From: Endomychus coccineus
Taxonomy: Eukaryota; Arthropoda; Insecta; Coleoptera; Endomychidae
DNA: 64,000 nt
Assembly: GCA_958510875.1 (NCBI GenBank)
Contig: OY294067.1
Span: 247,953,736-248,017,735 of the forward strand
Direction of reading: 5' to 3'
The translations under genes and the position numbers were made by a program. The notes under the pieces were generated by a model. That model searched no databases and was not told the DNA's origin. It saw only the letters and a list, made by a program, of their open reading frames with translations. Numbering within the stretch: position 1 is the stretch's first letter; each line of letters begins with the position of its first letter. Shown here piece after piece: positions 1-12,624 of the stretch.

Positions 1-620
1 ATGTTCTGAAATTGAGGGTTTTCCAATAAGTCCCGCAAGCCAAACTAGTACAATTACATATTTATTGCGATGATCCAAAACCAAAATCCATATATCTAAT
101 TCTTCATTAGATTGGTTGTCTTTCCAAGAAGATCACGGTTATTTATTATGTATCATATTTTCTCCAAATTGGTTTTATACGACATTCACATCCACGACTT
201 TCGCCATTCACTTTCTAGAATCACAAAGGAAGAGTCTAACCTAATGTGTTCATAAGTCGATCGAAGTAGTGTTATTAGTCCTGCTCCCCTATTTTAAGTT
301 ACACTGCAATATATCCAGATTGATTAAGTGTCAATTGCTTTTGTGTTGCGCTTAATGTCTGTCAGGGGACCCTTGTGGTTTACATTCCCTAAAATACGCA
401 CGACCAGTGAATACAAGCTAATGATGAAATGAACGCTCTCCAACTACAGCCATATTTTCATTAACCTTATCATACTAGGGAAGTTGCAAATTAGTTGTTA
501 CTATATTGAACGCTGTGCTTGATTTAAAAAATTTTGTATTTCAGCTGGTCAATGATAGTATAAACCAGAAACGTACTACTTATCAATAAAAAAGTATAGT
601 TATTTATAAGTACTACTATT
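1..620. other. No gene seen
   Basis: AT-rich sequence with no open reading frame of convincing composition, no terminal repeat and no recognised repeat family. It may be intergenic or intronic. Confidence 0.4.
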
Positions 621-677
621 AATATCAATCAGTGTAATTTAGGAATATTAGTAACAAAATAATCCTATACCCTATAC

Positions 678-1800
678 TACGAGGGCGAGTCGAAAAATGA
701 TTTATTTGGTCAAAACTTATTTTATTCATCAGCTTGTAGCCAAACCACTTCGTCCAATGTCTTTCTAATTTTTTTGATCCCTTCCAAATAATACGATTTC
801 GGCAATCCTCCAAAATAGACGTTTGTTTCAGCGATGACCTCATCGTTGGTGCCAAATTCCTTTTCCGCCAAGCTTTTTTTCAAGTTTGGAAATAGATAAG
901 ACCGCAGGGGGCCAAATCTGGAGAATATGGTGAATGGCGAACCAATTCGTAGCCCAATTCATGCAATTTTGCCATTGCGTGGGGCAAGAGCACTTTTACT
1001 CGCCAAATGCGACCGCTTTCGCTTCAAATCGGCTTCGAATCTATCCAACAGCTCTGCATAGTATACGCCGGTGAACAAAGTAATCGATATGGACGATACC
1101 GTGAGCATCCCAAAAAACTATCGCCATGACTTTGTTGGCCGATAAACCCATTTTGACTTTTTTCGGTTTCGATTCGCCAGGACAAGTCCCCTGTTCGACT
1201 GTTCTTTAGTCTCTGATGTGTTGTGATGGATTAATGTTAAGTTCACAGTCACGAAAAGGCGCAAAAAGTTCTACTTATCGCGCTTGAACATAGCTAAACA
1301 CTGTTTTGAAATTGTCACACGGTCACGCTTGTTGCCAACAGAGAGCAAATACGGCACCCATCTCGCAGATAGCTTGCTTATATTCAAAAACGTACGCAAA
1401 ATGTTGCGAACCCATTCGGTTGAGATGCCCATAGCCTCCTCAATCCTGTGCACTTTAACTCGCCGATCGTCCAATATCATACCTATTTTGTCAACGATTT
1501 CTGGCGTTGTAACCTCAATTGGACGAATAGAACGTGGTGAGGAGTCCCCATAATGTTTAACGAGCGATACTTTGTAATGTTATTTTCACGCAAGAAATAA
1601 TGTTTAATCAAGACCCGAAATTCACTTTTTTCCATATTTACGAAAATCTTCAAGGTTGCTTGCTTCCGATGGGTATCAAAACAAAACTGAATGACATATC
1701 AGTCTGGAAACATTAATACGTTAAAGCTAAAAATGGTACATCACAAATATCACATGGGATTTTCCATTGTGGCGTCATCTGTTTTATTTTTCAGGGACAA
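678..1800 (-). mobile_element. Decayed mariner transposon
   Basis: A mariner-type DNA transposon on the minus strand. The transposase would start near 1635 (MEKSEFRVLIKHYF) and end near 700 (GIKKLERHWTKWFGYKLMN). Between these, mariner motifs such as ISTEWVRNIL, ELLDRFEADL and GGLPKSYYLEGIKKL appear in shifting frames, so the gene is broken by stops and frameshifts. The low-coordinate end, CGAGGGCGAGTCGAAAAA near 679, resembles the end of the second mariner at 10611 (CGAGGGCAAGGTGAAAAA). The high-coordinate end stops around 1800, after a region near-identical to the leader of the 10.6-kb copy, and its outermost terminal repeat seems lost. The family mobilises by cut-and-paste into TA. This copy cannot encode active enzyme. 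Confidence 0.85.
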
Positions 1801-2590
1801 AAACCCCGATGATCAGAAGAACTAACACGACCTTGTGGCCTAGGTATAGCGTGCGGACCTCGAACAGGAGTACTCTTTCACACACAACCGATCCAATGTT
1901 TTCTTCAGTTGAAATTGGATTTTAAAAACACAATTCGGCCGCAGACGGATTTCATCAATCGAAATCATCTATTCTTTTCTAAATCACATGGAAACACTAA
2001 TTAGAAAAACAATTCTTGATAAAGATAATAAAATATTGTCGAAACGTCTTTATTTTATATTAAAGAACCATACACCCTTAGTTAAACCGCCACTCATAAT
2101 ACGTCGTTTAGTAATTTCAAATGCTAGCAGTAAAAATTTAGTTATCTATGATCTTTAATACATTCATCTACAAAACTATACTATTGTCACCCTGGTTTTG
2201 GTTTCGAAATAAATTATGTTTAAAATTCAGCAATGCGTAAAATCATGCTATATTAGAATACATAGTTATGCACTTGCAGGAATAAGTTTCATCTCCTATG
2301 AGTTTAATAATTTCTTTATCTCCGAAATTCCAAATAGTGGAGAAATAATAAATAAGTGTACGTTTTCAATTATGCAAATGTATCTATCATTTCTACCAGG
2401 AAAACACTTCATAAGTTAATTGTTCACATAATTCTGTAGAAATGTACCAGCTACTATGGAATACAAGCATAGTCACCAGATTACTTGAACCGAGGGATAT
2501 TTCCGCAGCTGAATGTTGGAATTAACATATCTCTAGTCAGCTCAAGCAGAAACATTTATCCGGTTCACATATACGAATTCATTCAATTAC
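1801..2590. other. No gene seen
   Basis: AT-rich. A 67-codon plus-strand frame at 2216-2419 has no recognisable motif and is treated as chance. Confidence 0.35.
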
Positions 2591-2594
2591 TTTA

Positions 2595-3010
2595 GAATAA
2601 CATAAGGTAACAACACTAAATAAGAAACAATAACCCTGATCCACTAAAAATACTGTTAAAGTACTGAGAACTTTGTAACTACTATGTAGTCATCATCAGA
2701 GTTCAGAGTGAACTAAATTAGAAATTAAAATGTGCCTGGATTATACTATTTGGAATTAAAGAGTAAACAAGAGGTTACCTTCAGCTGGAGATAAATCGGA
2801 ATTTAATAAATTGCTTTTTCGTTTATACATTTCCATTCCCTTTTAAAACACCTAGATGTTTGTCCGCAATGTGTATTTAAAATATGTTCGGCTAACGCTG
2901 ATTTTTTACCATTATTTTTCTTTATATGGGCTAAATCTCCTTTATACCGAGTTAAAATGTTCCTTTCAGTTTGACCCACATAGCATTTTGAACACGGACT
3001 CACAATCGAT
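2595..3010 (-). mobile_element. Penelope-like element 3' end, family B
   Basis: Minus-strand remnant of a Penelope-like retroelement. The frame at 2803-3003 shows the C-terminal GIY-YIG-type endonuclease signature: CSKCYVGQT, then an arginine-rich helix and SALAEHILNTH. Downstream on the minus strand (about 2710-2600) lies an untranslated tail with CTGATGA followed by a short hairpin (ACTAC/GTAGT). This is the pattern of a decayed hammerhead ribozyme core, but the expected GAAA is mutated. The same tail and the same domain recur in opposite orientation at 6440-6890. The reverse-transcriptase part is absent. Confidence 0.75.
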
Positions 3011-3219
3011 TTTGTAAATCCTGGATTTGTCGAGGTCTTAAACGGGTTTTCAACTTGTTCTTACATATACAGGATTTCCCGTGACTCGATTCCTATAGTT
3101 TAAGAGCATATTCCTTGGACAATTTGGAGTCGAAAGTGCCTGTTACCGGACCATATAATCTTCCAGCGTAATCTTGTTCTATGAGCGTAATAAAGTATTG
3201 ACAGAGACACTGTGGTACT

Positions 3220-3511
3220 CATAGAGATGAAGAATAGGGGACCAGAGAATTCTAAAGCGTGGCTCCCGTTTATTTTTGTGCGGTTTTGGTTAAAATATAA
3301 AAAATTTCAAGAAGAATGAAGAAAAAAGTAAACAAAAATCACACGTGACGCGTTTACTGCTAGAGTATAAATAATACAAATTTCTCTACTTTTAGTTTAG
3401 ATGGCGCACACCTTCGCGCATGTATAATGCCTTGCCGCACAAAAATAAACTCGAGCCGTTCAATTTATATTGGGTATATAGGCCTCTGGTACTCTATTCT
3501 CCATCTCTGTG
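3220..3511. mobile_element. hAT-type MITE with 8-bp TSD
   Basis: A 292-bp non-autonomous DNA transposon. Its ends form an imperfect 28-bp terminal inverted repeat (left CATAGAGATGAAGAATAGGG, right reads CACAGAGATGGAGAATAGAG in reverse complement). It is flanked on both sides by the 8-base direct repeat GTGGTACT (3212-3219 and 3512-3519). An 8-bp duplication with CA-starting ends is the hallmark of the hAT superfamily. There is no coding capacity. Confidence 0.85.
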
Positions 3512-3649
3512 GTGGTACTGCGACTTTAGATCCTGTGCTTTCTGTGTGTGCTTTGGAGAAGTAGGCGTCATATGGTATAAAAAATTATAGAAAGATGTAA
3601 CGTTGATAACATTTTTGATAATAATTGAACACGTAGCTCACTGGAGAGT

Positions 3650-4607
3650 ATCTGGGTCGTCTCGTACGGATGCAGCACAGTCATAATAGTTTGAATAAAC
3701 TCATCTCTGGTTTGTGGTTAATTTTAATACAATATTCCCCAAAGATAATAGTCGGTAGGCGTTAGGTCTGGTGCCCTCGGAGGCCAGAGAACGGGACCTT
3801 CTTGTTCAATCCACTGGTTAGCAAAGTTGTTATTTAGATATGCTCTTACATTTATACCAACATGAGGGTGCGCCATCGTGTTGAAACCACATGTCAACTC
3901 TATTCTGAAGTGAAAGATCCTTGATAAATCCTGGCATTTCGTTTTGTACAAAAATTAGATAATGCTCAGATGTTAAACATTTTTGGCTAAATAAGAAGAT
4001 TATTATTAATACCACACCAAATATTCACCGAAAAGTGATGTTGAGAACGCGTTTCCCTCGTTTCAAAAGAGTTTTCAAGTGCTCATGAATGTGAATTTCT
4101 GGTATTCGTAATTCCATCTCTAGTAAACCTTTCTTGATCCGTAAACAGAATTTGTCCACAAAGCTGTTGGTCTATAATCAACCAACGACAAAAGTCAACA
4201 CCCGCTACCTAGTCTGCTAGTTGTAAATGTTGAACAAACCAAAATTGAGTAATGTTCTCCACACTTTTATTGGACTAACATGAACACGATTAGATATACT
4301 CCGTACGCTAGTAGGGGGACTTTTTTCAACCATATAGCTTCTTCGACGTCACGTTATTGCTGTACGGAACATTCTGTAGTAGCTTTATATTCTTATAGCG
4401 CCCAATGAGCACTATTCAAATATGCAGACAAATAGGAAATATTCATATTTTCAAGGCCTACTATGGTCTGCTGAATGAGTCGAAATTTTGAGACCATTGG
4501 CATATCTCGAACAGCTATACACTAAGTTTCAGCACAATATCTCATACATGGTGTTAGTTATACAATGACAAATTTCCAAATATATGTATTTTTGACCAAC
4601 CCTGTAT
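3650..4607 (-). pseudogene. Tc1/mariner-superfamily transposase relic
   Basis: Minus-strand DDE transposase fragment. From high to low coordinates one sees GQILFTDQERFTRDG (first catalytic Asp, about 4160-4120), WFQHDGAPSC (second Asp, about 3880) and a third block, PPRAPDLTPTDYYLWGIL (about 3770-3730). The order and spacing fit the IS630/Tc1/mariner transposases common in insects (those with a DUF4817-like N-terminal helix-turn-helix). Frames shift at least twice. Near 4607 the sequence CCAACCCTGTA is a terminus typical of this group (TACAGGGTTGG reading into the element), so that is the likely right end. Confidence 0.75.
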
Positions 4608-6312
4608 GAAAGTCTATGGATTTTACAAAAGATTTGGTGTTACCATTAAATGCAAGAATACTTCGAATACTCAGGTACGAAGTTTCATTGTGGTAACCCT
4701 CAGTGGATGATGTCTACTTTGAAACATCAATAAATCAAAAGTTGAAAAATTATAAGCAAAATTTAATTCCAAAACAATGGACAACAAATGGAACAATAAT
4801 TTCCTCAAGTATTTTCAATATATATATATCTCCCTGCACTCTCTATACATGTTTCATAACGCCGTCTCAAATTTTGGCGAGTCTTCCTCAATTGGTCTGG
4901 TGTTATTTCCCTGCACTTTTGCTCGATCCCCTGTTTTAATTCGTTCAAGTTGTGTGGTCTAGTGCGATAAACATTTTCTAGTTAGTTCTTCTATGAAATC
5001 CCACAAAGTCGTAATCAAAAAATTAAGTAATCTTTCACCATTTAGTGTTTGTTCAAAAAATGCTGGACCCACTATACGGTTTTTGAATATTCCTACCCAG
5101 ACATTGATTTTTCTGAGTATTGTTTTTTGCATTTATCGCCCATTCTGGATTCTCCGTTGACCAGTACCTGATATTCTGAGTGGATACTGTACCGTTAGTG
5201 GTAAATATCACTTCATCGGTGTAGAGAATATTGCCCAAAAACTTTCCATCATTCAAATATTCACCTTTGCAGAATAAACAGAATTCCAATCTTTGTTCCT
5301 CATCACCTTGTTCTAAGGTGTACATGGTTTTCGGTTTGAAGAAAATAACTTAATTTTTTTTAAACATGTACGTATTTTAGATACACTTACATGTAAATCT
5401 CGTGAAATCTGCATCAAGCTGGTTTTGGGGTTTTCTTGAACATACTAGGTTTTCTCTCTGCCTTGGTATTTGTTTTTCATTCACTTTTCCAGTTCTATTG
5501 AATATTGTATTAATTCAGAAGACTGTGGTATAGTGAATTAGTTGACGATCTGGATTTCTTTTATTGAACTCTTCAGCGGCTTCCCTTATTGATCGAGTAT
5601 TATCACCAACTAAAAGAACAATCGGAATTCTCTCGAATAAGTTGAGATTTACCATTTTGAAAACACGTTTATCAGTAACTTCAACAAACACTCGTCGTGG
5701 AAAGCGTTTCAAGTGGAGAATAACTGTCAAAATTATGACAAAGTGAAAATCAGAACTACTCAAGGCCTGCTACAAAAAATATAGTAGTGTAATGCTTATT
5801 GAAGTGTTCATATGAATTGGAGGTATAAAATGAAATTATGAGGATTTCGCAAAAATTTGTGTAAAAAAAGGGATAAAACATTCCTACAATCGTTGATTTA
5901 CTAATTAATTATATTACAGCAAAATGTGAATGAAAAGTTTTCAACTTTTGATTTATTTATTTTGGCTGAAGTAAAGAGACATTATCCACTAATAATATAA
6001 CGGTTACCATTACCACAATGAAACTTCATACTTGAGTATGCGAAGTGTTCTTGCATTTAATGGTAACACCACATCTTCTGTAAAATCCATAGACTTCCAT
6101 TAAGGGTTAGTCAAAAATGCATAAATTTTGAAATTTTTCATTGTGTTACTAACACGTATTGAATATTGCGCTGAAACGCAGTTTATAGGTGTTCGAGATA
6201 TGCCAGAATCGAATAGGCAACTTTATCGAAAAAAAGACCATAGTAGGCCTTGAAAATATTAATATTTCCTATTTGTCTGCATCTTTGAATAGTGGTTGTC
6301 GAGCACTATATC
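4390..6312 (-). mobile_element. Transposase relic inside ~310-bp inverted repeats
   Basis: Two inverted arms, about 4390-4700 and 6000-6312, match each other base for base over long stretches by eye. They enclose a second Tc1/mariner-superfamily transposase relic on the minus strand. Its N-terminal helix-turn-helix (MVNLNLFERIPIVLLVGD, near 5660) and first catalytic block (ILYTDEVIFTTNGTVS, near 5210) are visible; the C-terminal part is lost. The inner parts of the arms (4608-4700 and 6000-6100) look like this element's own TIRs. The outer parts read like ends of the neighbouring family pointing outward, so two elements may be fused here. Confidence 0.65.
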
Positions 6313-6439
6313 TTAAAATTTTTGTTTTTGAAAATCGGTCAATGCTTTCCAAAATAAGAGGGTGTTGCGGTTTCATACCGTAGATGTGAGAACAAGCAAA
6401 AAACCGTTTAGACAACACCTTTGATAAAGTTTCACACTT

Positions 6440-6890
6440 CGACAAATCCGGGATTTAAAAATCGATTGTGAGTCTATGTGGGTCAAACTAGAAGGAACAT
6501 TTCAAACTCGGTATAAAGAACATTTTGCCCGTATAAAGAAAAATAGTTGTGAAAAAACCGCTTTAGCCGAATATATTTCAAATACAGGTCACAAGAAAGT
6601 TTATCACTTTCAAAACTCAGAATGACAGTACGGGCAAACATCTAGGTAATTTAGAAAGGATGGAAATGTACAAACGAAAAGCGGTTTATTAAATTCCGAT
6701 TTATCGTCAGCTGAGTGTTACCCCGTGTTTGCATTATTAACCCAAATAGTATTTAAACAGGCACATTTTGATTTCTAATATAGTTTAATCTGATGATAAC
6801 TACTTGGTAGCTGAAAAATCCTCAGTACTTCAACAGTATTTTTAGTGGATACGGGTGATTCTTTCTTATTTAGTGTTACAGTGTATTCAC
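6440..6890 (+). mobile_element. Penelope-like element 3' end, family B (inverted copy)
   Basis: Plus-strand counterpart of the remnant at 2595-3010. YVGQTRRNI and later ALAEYISNTG mark the GIY-YIG-type endonuclease C-terminus around 6476-6600, with a frameshift. The tail at 6790-6850 retains CTGATGATAACTACTTGGTA and then GCTGAAA, a hammerhead-like core with a short stem II. The end repeats motifs of the 2.6-kb copy (TCAGTACTT, TATTTTTAGTGGAT) in the opposite orientation. Confidence 0.7.
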
Positions 6891-7003
6891 AGTGTGAATT
6901 CTTCTATAATTTATAAGGTAACAAAATAATTATAGAATTAGATCATTTCATTTCATACCTAATATTCGACATACATTTATCATTCATTTGTATAGGACTC
7001 TCT

Positions 7004-7150
7004 AGATCGATCAGTGAAACCACAACTGAATAGTTCCGGATCACTGTTTCACCTTCTCGAACGATACACCTTTACTCTTTCCGCTGATGAGCCCAAGCAG
7101 GCGAAACAAGCAATCCGGAACTATTTAACTGTGATGTCACTGAGCAATCT
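7004..7150. mobile_element. Small foldback MITE
   Basis: A 147-bp sequence whose ends (7004-7050 and 7102-7150) are imperfect inverted repeats sharing AATAGTTCCGGAT near the arm centres. No coding capacity. The superfamily was not determined because no clear target duplication was found. Confidence 0.65.
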
Positions 7151-8140
7151 ATATTTGTGAATTAGATTAATTTCCAATAAACAATAAAATAACTTCATTA
7201 ATTGTTATATTTATTAATTCAGAACGATGTTTAGTTTTCTATGTTTCGAAAACGACTGGCGAACTTTGAAACTGTTTCATGAACTTAGTGATATTCAACA
7301 AAGTAATTGTGTTTTATTTGTGAATCATTCGCGCATTGGCAGGTGGTGGTCATACATCCCTGTTTTCGTTTTTTTCCAGATGTTTTTTGAACGATATGAA
7401 GTAGTAAATCAACACTAGTCTTTATGGGACAATTCTGTTGATTGTACGTTTCAATGAACCGAATTTAGAATGCGTGAAATGAGTTCCCAACACATTTACG
7501 AATCCCCGTGGTATATGCCGTTGACCATTGTTCTCTTTCAGAGCATCCCCGGATACGGAATTTGCACTAATAGCGAAACCCTAATTACAAGTTGGTGTTT
7601 AATTAACCTCTTAATTTAGCGCTAATAACAATACGATAGTAATGAACCAAACGAATTGTGTCAAATTTAAACCGTATTTTTATAATGTTTGTTCGAGTTC
7701 TAATTCATGTTCCGATCAATTTTAATGTTGCAAATTCGCAACACGAGGGGTATTCGTTTGTCCCATATTCCCATATTCACACAGTAGCTAATTATTGCTC
7801 AGTGCTATTTTATGTACGTTGTCTAAGTAGTCCATTAACAAATTACTTGCAGGAGCATTTGGTACTGAAGATAAATGTATACTCATAACCCGAATGAAGG
7901 AACAAAACACTGTTCCTTTCTGTAGTTGGCTATTATAATCGAAGTCTCTATTTCGATTCTACCGAAAGTATTGATTATACTACGGACTTTCCTAGAACTA
8001 TAATACTATTTGATATTATCCAAATTGAAAAATGAAATTATTGATTATTGTTTCATTGTATTATCCCTAAAGGAGTTTTTCGAATAAATGAGAAATCTCT
8101 ATGGATCATTATATTATAAGCAATTAATTTATGATTAATA
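7151..8140. other. No gene seen
   Basis: AT-rich sequence with only short frames of no recognisable content. Confidence 0.35.
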
Positions 8141-8144
8141 ATGA

Positions 8145-9715
8145 TTCTTGACCCAGGTATGGATTATACATGAATTCTCAGGAAATAGCTCACACTAACA
8201 CATATGCTTATTATTTTCATCTTTACGTACGTTTCGGTCTCACGATCATTATGAGAAGACTTATCAATGTCTAAAATGTGATTTCTTAAAACTAATTGTA
8301 TCAGCAAAAAGAATTCACTGCTGCAATTTTCTTATAATATACGTAGTGGCAAACAAAGTTTTTATACGACTGAAACCAAAAAATATAACGCTCAAGTATC
8401 CACTTTTAAACCAGATGTTAAAGATTTATGAGGTAATAGAAATATTGCTATTTGAGCATTCCACCTAAAATATATTTTTAACAGTATAAAGACGCATGTA
8501 GGATTTTGCAATGGTTTAAATTAATTAAATTAGTATAAATTTGACTCAATGACTGAATGTCTGTTCTATGATTTACAGATTTGGAGTCATGATTTATGTG
8601 ATTCATCTCCAGAATAAATCTTTTATAACAATTTGTTTCCTTAGTTAAAATATTAACATTTAAGTAATCGAATTAATGGTTATAATCAAAACAGTGTTTA
8701 GCAAGGGCGGTGGGATTTTCTAAGTTTTTGTTTCTTGTACTATACTCATTGCAATGCATTATTTTTTGTAAATATTGTCCAGAGATTTCTGTATAAGTCC
8801 CATCGCAATCTAAACAATTTGATTTGTATACTGTGTGGGTTTGTTTATCTTTAGGTATTAAAGGTTTTAGATTTGAAAAATATTTCCCAACACAGTTAGT
8901 AGGTTTATGCGCAATATTCATATCATACTTTTCTTAACATTTAATAATTTTCTCTGAGATCTCCGGAAAGTATGGTAATGTTACAAAATTATCTGTATTG
9001 CCGTTTATGTTATTTATATATGACGTTCCATTATAGATTTTGTTTATTCTTTTTTCAATGATGGGATTGGCAAATGTTTTTGGGTAGATATTCAATTCCA
9101 GTGTATAACAAACAATTTTTCAATTTTTGGGACGGTTCTGGGTGAGACAATTTAACAGCGCGATCTGTAAGGCTATTTTTAACACTTTTTATAACTGTGC
9201 AACGGAATTGGAGTGAAGATAACGTTGAGACCAAACTTCTTTAGTAAACCACGAAGTTTTTATTATTCCATCTGCAGCATGCCTTATGTTCATACCTAGG
9301 AAATTTATGTTTATGTTCACTTTTATTTCATAAGTAAATTGAAGTTTACAGTGGAAATTGTTGAATTTATTAATCACGTACTGAATTTTAGCATTGGGAA
9401 CATACATTAGGCAATCGTCTACATACCGTTTAGAGAATACGGGTTGAAAATCTAATGAATTTATTAGATTCCTCTAGGCATTCCATAACTAGGTTAGCAA
9501 TAGTAGCCGAATATTTGCCCAAAATATTGCTCACCGTATTAAAAATAAGTGAATTCTAAAAAAACTTTACTGCATTTATAAATTCAGATTGATCTCGAGG
9601 TGTGTGGTTTTTAATCTCTGCCCAACGTTTTTGATGCTACTCAATGCCAAAACGACTGGTATATTTGTTAGAAGTACTTAATTTATGAGATATTGAAATA
9701 GTAGTCATTGGAAAT
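8145..9715 (-). mobile_element. Decayed Penelope-like element, family A
   Basis: Minus-strand degenerate copy of the element at 37.5-41.7 kb. The frame at 8673-8921 matches its C-terminal domain (AHKPTNCVGKYFSNLKP, LDCDGTYTEIS, ALAKHCFDYNH). The frame at 9189-9407 matches the segment after the RT catalytic site (NNFHCKLQF, IKTSWFTKEVWSQRYLH). The region 9420-9660 retains shattered RT sequence. At 8220-8280 the 3' end still reads CGTACGTTTCGGTCTCACG on the plus strand, i.e. the ribozyme region, but CTGATGA is mutated. Multiple stops and deletions make it a pseudogene. Confidence 0.85.
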
Positions 9716-10129
9716 TATTAGTCTGTATGAGTAAGTTTGACGCATGTACCGAAGGCAGAAGAATTCACATATAATTTCAAATGCACTTTCAGCTAAAATG
9801 AATATAAAATTACTCTGTCGATATAATCACTTATCATTCTGTGCTAAGTTCACATTGATCATCAATTCCCAAGTTCAACAGCTACCGACACAACTCCTGA
9901 GGCCTGGAGACACAAGTATTAAGGGCGTAACTACGGTAGTTTTTATAATTTTATATATTTTTTTGGAATACTTGGTTGGTAGGTTCTTTGAAAGTTTGTT
10001 TTTGTAATTGACTGATTTTCCTTGCCCTTGTACACATGTATTATCAAAGTGCATGTACACTCGAGCATTTTCGCATTTGTGGGGTCGGGTCCGACTTGAA
10101 TCAGCAGACGCGTATCATGATCACTCACG

Positions 10130-10370
10130 CGTCTTTGGTATGGTTTACAAAGATAACCTAGAAAATAGTTGCGGTTGAGCGAAGTACAAAGACTTGCCAG
10201 TCTTAGTATAACGGCCGGTTAAGAAAACATCACCATCAGCAGCCATAGAAGTACTATAGACATTATGGGAACCATCACGGGGGAGGCAAGAATGGGACCT
10301 CAAACGGATACAAGACCACGGAAGGAGCTCGGATTACGAAGCATAAATGAGTGTACAATCCTGCTGATGT
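10130..10370 (+). pseudogene. LINE (Jockey-like) ORF2 scrap
   Basis: Short plus-strand remnant sharing a 200-bp segment with the better-preserved scrap at 15140-15480 (QKLASLSIT, then GEARMGPQ after frameshifts). The segment corresponds to the region after the reverse transcriptase in Jockey-like LINE proteins. Coding potential is destroyed. Confidence 0.5.
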
Positions 10371-12340
10371 TACGTTATGCGCGGGGTTGCTATGTTGTGC
10401 TCAATTTCTCAAAATTTGGTAAAGCGGAACAAGTTAGTTAATGAAAGGATCCTCCTCCTAAAATGCTGAGTACCACCTGGGGTATCTTTGCATACCACAA
10501 GTGGTACGCATACGTCAGTCCTACAATATTAATAACAACCAACTACATTGACTGTCAGATGGAGATGGAGATTTTGAACAAAAACGAAAATTTCGTATTT
10601 TATCGATATACGAGGGCAAGGTGAAAAAACCCTGAAAAATGAAACAGATGGCGCCACAATCGAAAATTCCATGTGACATTTGTGATGTACCATCTTTAAC
10701 TAGAACACATTAAACTTTTTAGAAAATTTAACCATTAAAATTTTCATTCAGTTTTGTTTTGACACTCACCTGAAAGGTTTTAGTAAACATGGAAAAACTG
10801 TTTTGGCGTCTAGATTAAACATTATGGGCACTCCTCACCATCGATGGTTTAGTGATTTTCTTTGTGGCAGTATGACCATAAGGACGCCTGGACCCTTTTT
10901 TTTTGGCCAAAAAGTTTTTTTTTTACATTTTTAAGGGTAGTTTAGCAACAAAAAATTAATATCTCTGGTTGTATTGAAAATTAAGAGACCAAAGTAGAGC
11001 CATTTTATTGTCAATGTCCAAGGAACTTCCAGTCCAAATTTCAAGTTGATCCGAGCTCCCCCCTCCCCGTAATAGGGGAGTCCTTGCATATTCATATATG
11101 CAAGGAATCTTGCGTAATGGCTAACTTGGTAATTTTTCAACCGATTTGGCTGAAATTTGGACTGATGTCGAAACTACCCTCTGAATTTAAATAGAAAATA
11201 TTGAATAGTTTTCCTGAAATTCAACTTTAAGTCAAGTTTTTAGTTATTTTTCAAATTGAGATATCTCATGTCATTTACATCCGATCTGGATCTGCTTTGC
11301 GGAAAAATTTAGGTATTCCCATATAGTTTTATGTCATGCAACTCATTTTTTAATTATTTTTTTTTCGGCCTATATTGGCCATTTTGGTTAATTTGAGATA
11401 AATAGAATAACGTTCACGCGAGGAGCGCGTAGCTGGCGAGTTAGAGAAGTGCAAACTGGTTGTACCTAATACGGCTTTAAGACGATTTTTGGTGTGCCGT
11501 TTTCGCTCCATGTAGTTAGATTAGGTATCGGACCGTGCCCGACGGCCCTTCTTTTTTCGATAAATGTCCATTAAATAGAAAACTTTAATTAAAACAGAAA
11601 CAGGTACTCTCAGGTCTCAGCTACGCGCGTCTAACGTGCGACGTACGAAAGGGAATTTTCTAGCTACTAAAATATACCCCAAGCGGGTGAAAGCTAGCAG
11701 CTCCCAACCGAAAATACTTTATCACAACTGGCGCCGCCCGCACGGGACACGAAACGGTCGCAACATAACAAGAACGAGATAAAATGTATAAACCCTAACT
11801 GACGCGTAGCGAGCTTCTCGAGGGAAACGTCAAAATGATTACGTTCGTAGCTAATTACATAGGACGTCTAGCGTTCATGCAATTGTGTTTTTATACAATT
11901 TGAACCTTCTAATATTGAAATCCCGGAGCCTAAAGCGCTATCAACTTCTGAGCCTCATAATATTCGTATAAAATTACGCACTTTTAGAAACTTCAAATTA
12001 ATTAATTTGACACAAGTTTTGGGGATATTAATACCGATAATAAAATAGCAATTTTAAGCCGGAAAAATAAATAAATAAAAAATGAGTTCCATGACATAAA
12101 ACTATTTGGGAATACCTACATTTTCCCGCAAATCAGATCCAGATCGGATGTAAATGACATGAGATATCTTAATTTGAAAAATAAGTAAAAAATTGACTTA
12201 AAGTTGAATTTCAGGAAAACTGTTCAATATTTTCACTAGAAATTCAGAGGGTAGTTTTGAGACCATAACACCTATCTTCAGTCCAAATTTCAGCCAAATC
12301 GGTTGAAAAATGACCGAGGTAGTCGTTACGCAAGATTCCT

Positions 12341-12343
<3 letters not shown>

Positions 12344-12413
<70 letters not shown>
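12344..12413. repeat. TA microsatellite
   Basis: About 33 uninterrupted TA units. A second TA tract lies at about 12590-12620. Together they bracket the 138-bp palindrome. Confidence 0.95.
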
Positions 12414-12548
12414 CTTAAGAGATATAGAATTAAATTTTCTGAATTATGAAGATAACTTAGATAATTTAACATAGGATTATAATCCTATGTTAAATTATCT
12501 AAGTTATCTTCATAATTCAGAAAATTTAATTCTATATCTCTTAAGTTA
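12411..12548. repeat. Perfect 138-bp palindrome
   Basis: Two 69-base arms are exact reverse complements with no spacer, centred between 12479 and 12480 (core ATAGGATTATAATCCTAT). The right arm, continuing to about 12590, is homologous to 23563-23685. The palindrome therefore looks like an inverted duplication of one end of that repeat. Confidence 0.95.
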
Positions 12549-12587
12549 CATACACGATAGTGGCCAATTAGGCAAAGAAACTTTAAA

Positions 12588-12624
<37 letters not shown>

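Noticed and set aside
1284..1553. Plus-strand open frame of 89 codons
   Set aside because: Antisense to the mariner transposase relic; no motif of its own.
11720..11760. Primer-site-like string suggesting a hidden LTR element inside the foldback
   Set aside because: No LTR pair, no polypurine tract and no gag/pol sequence around it.
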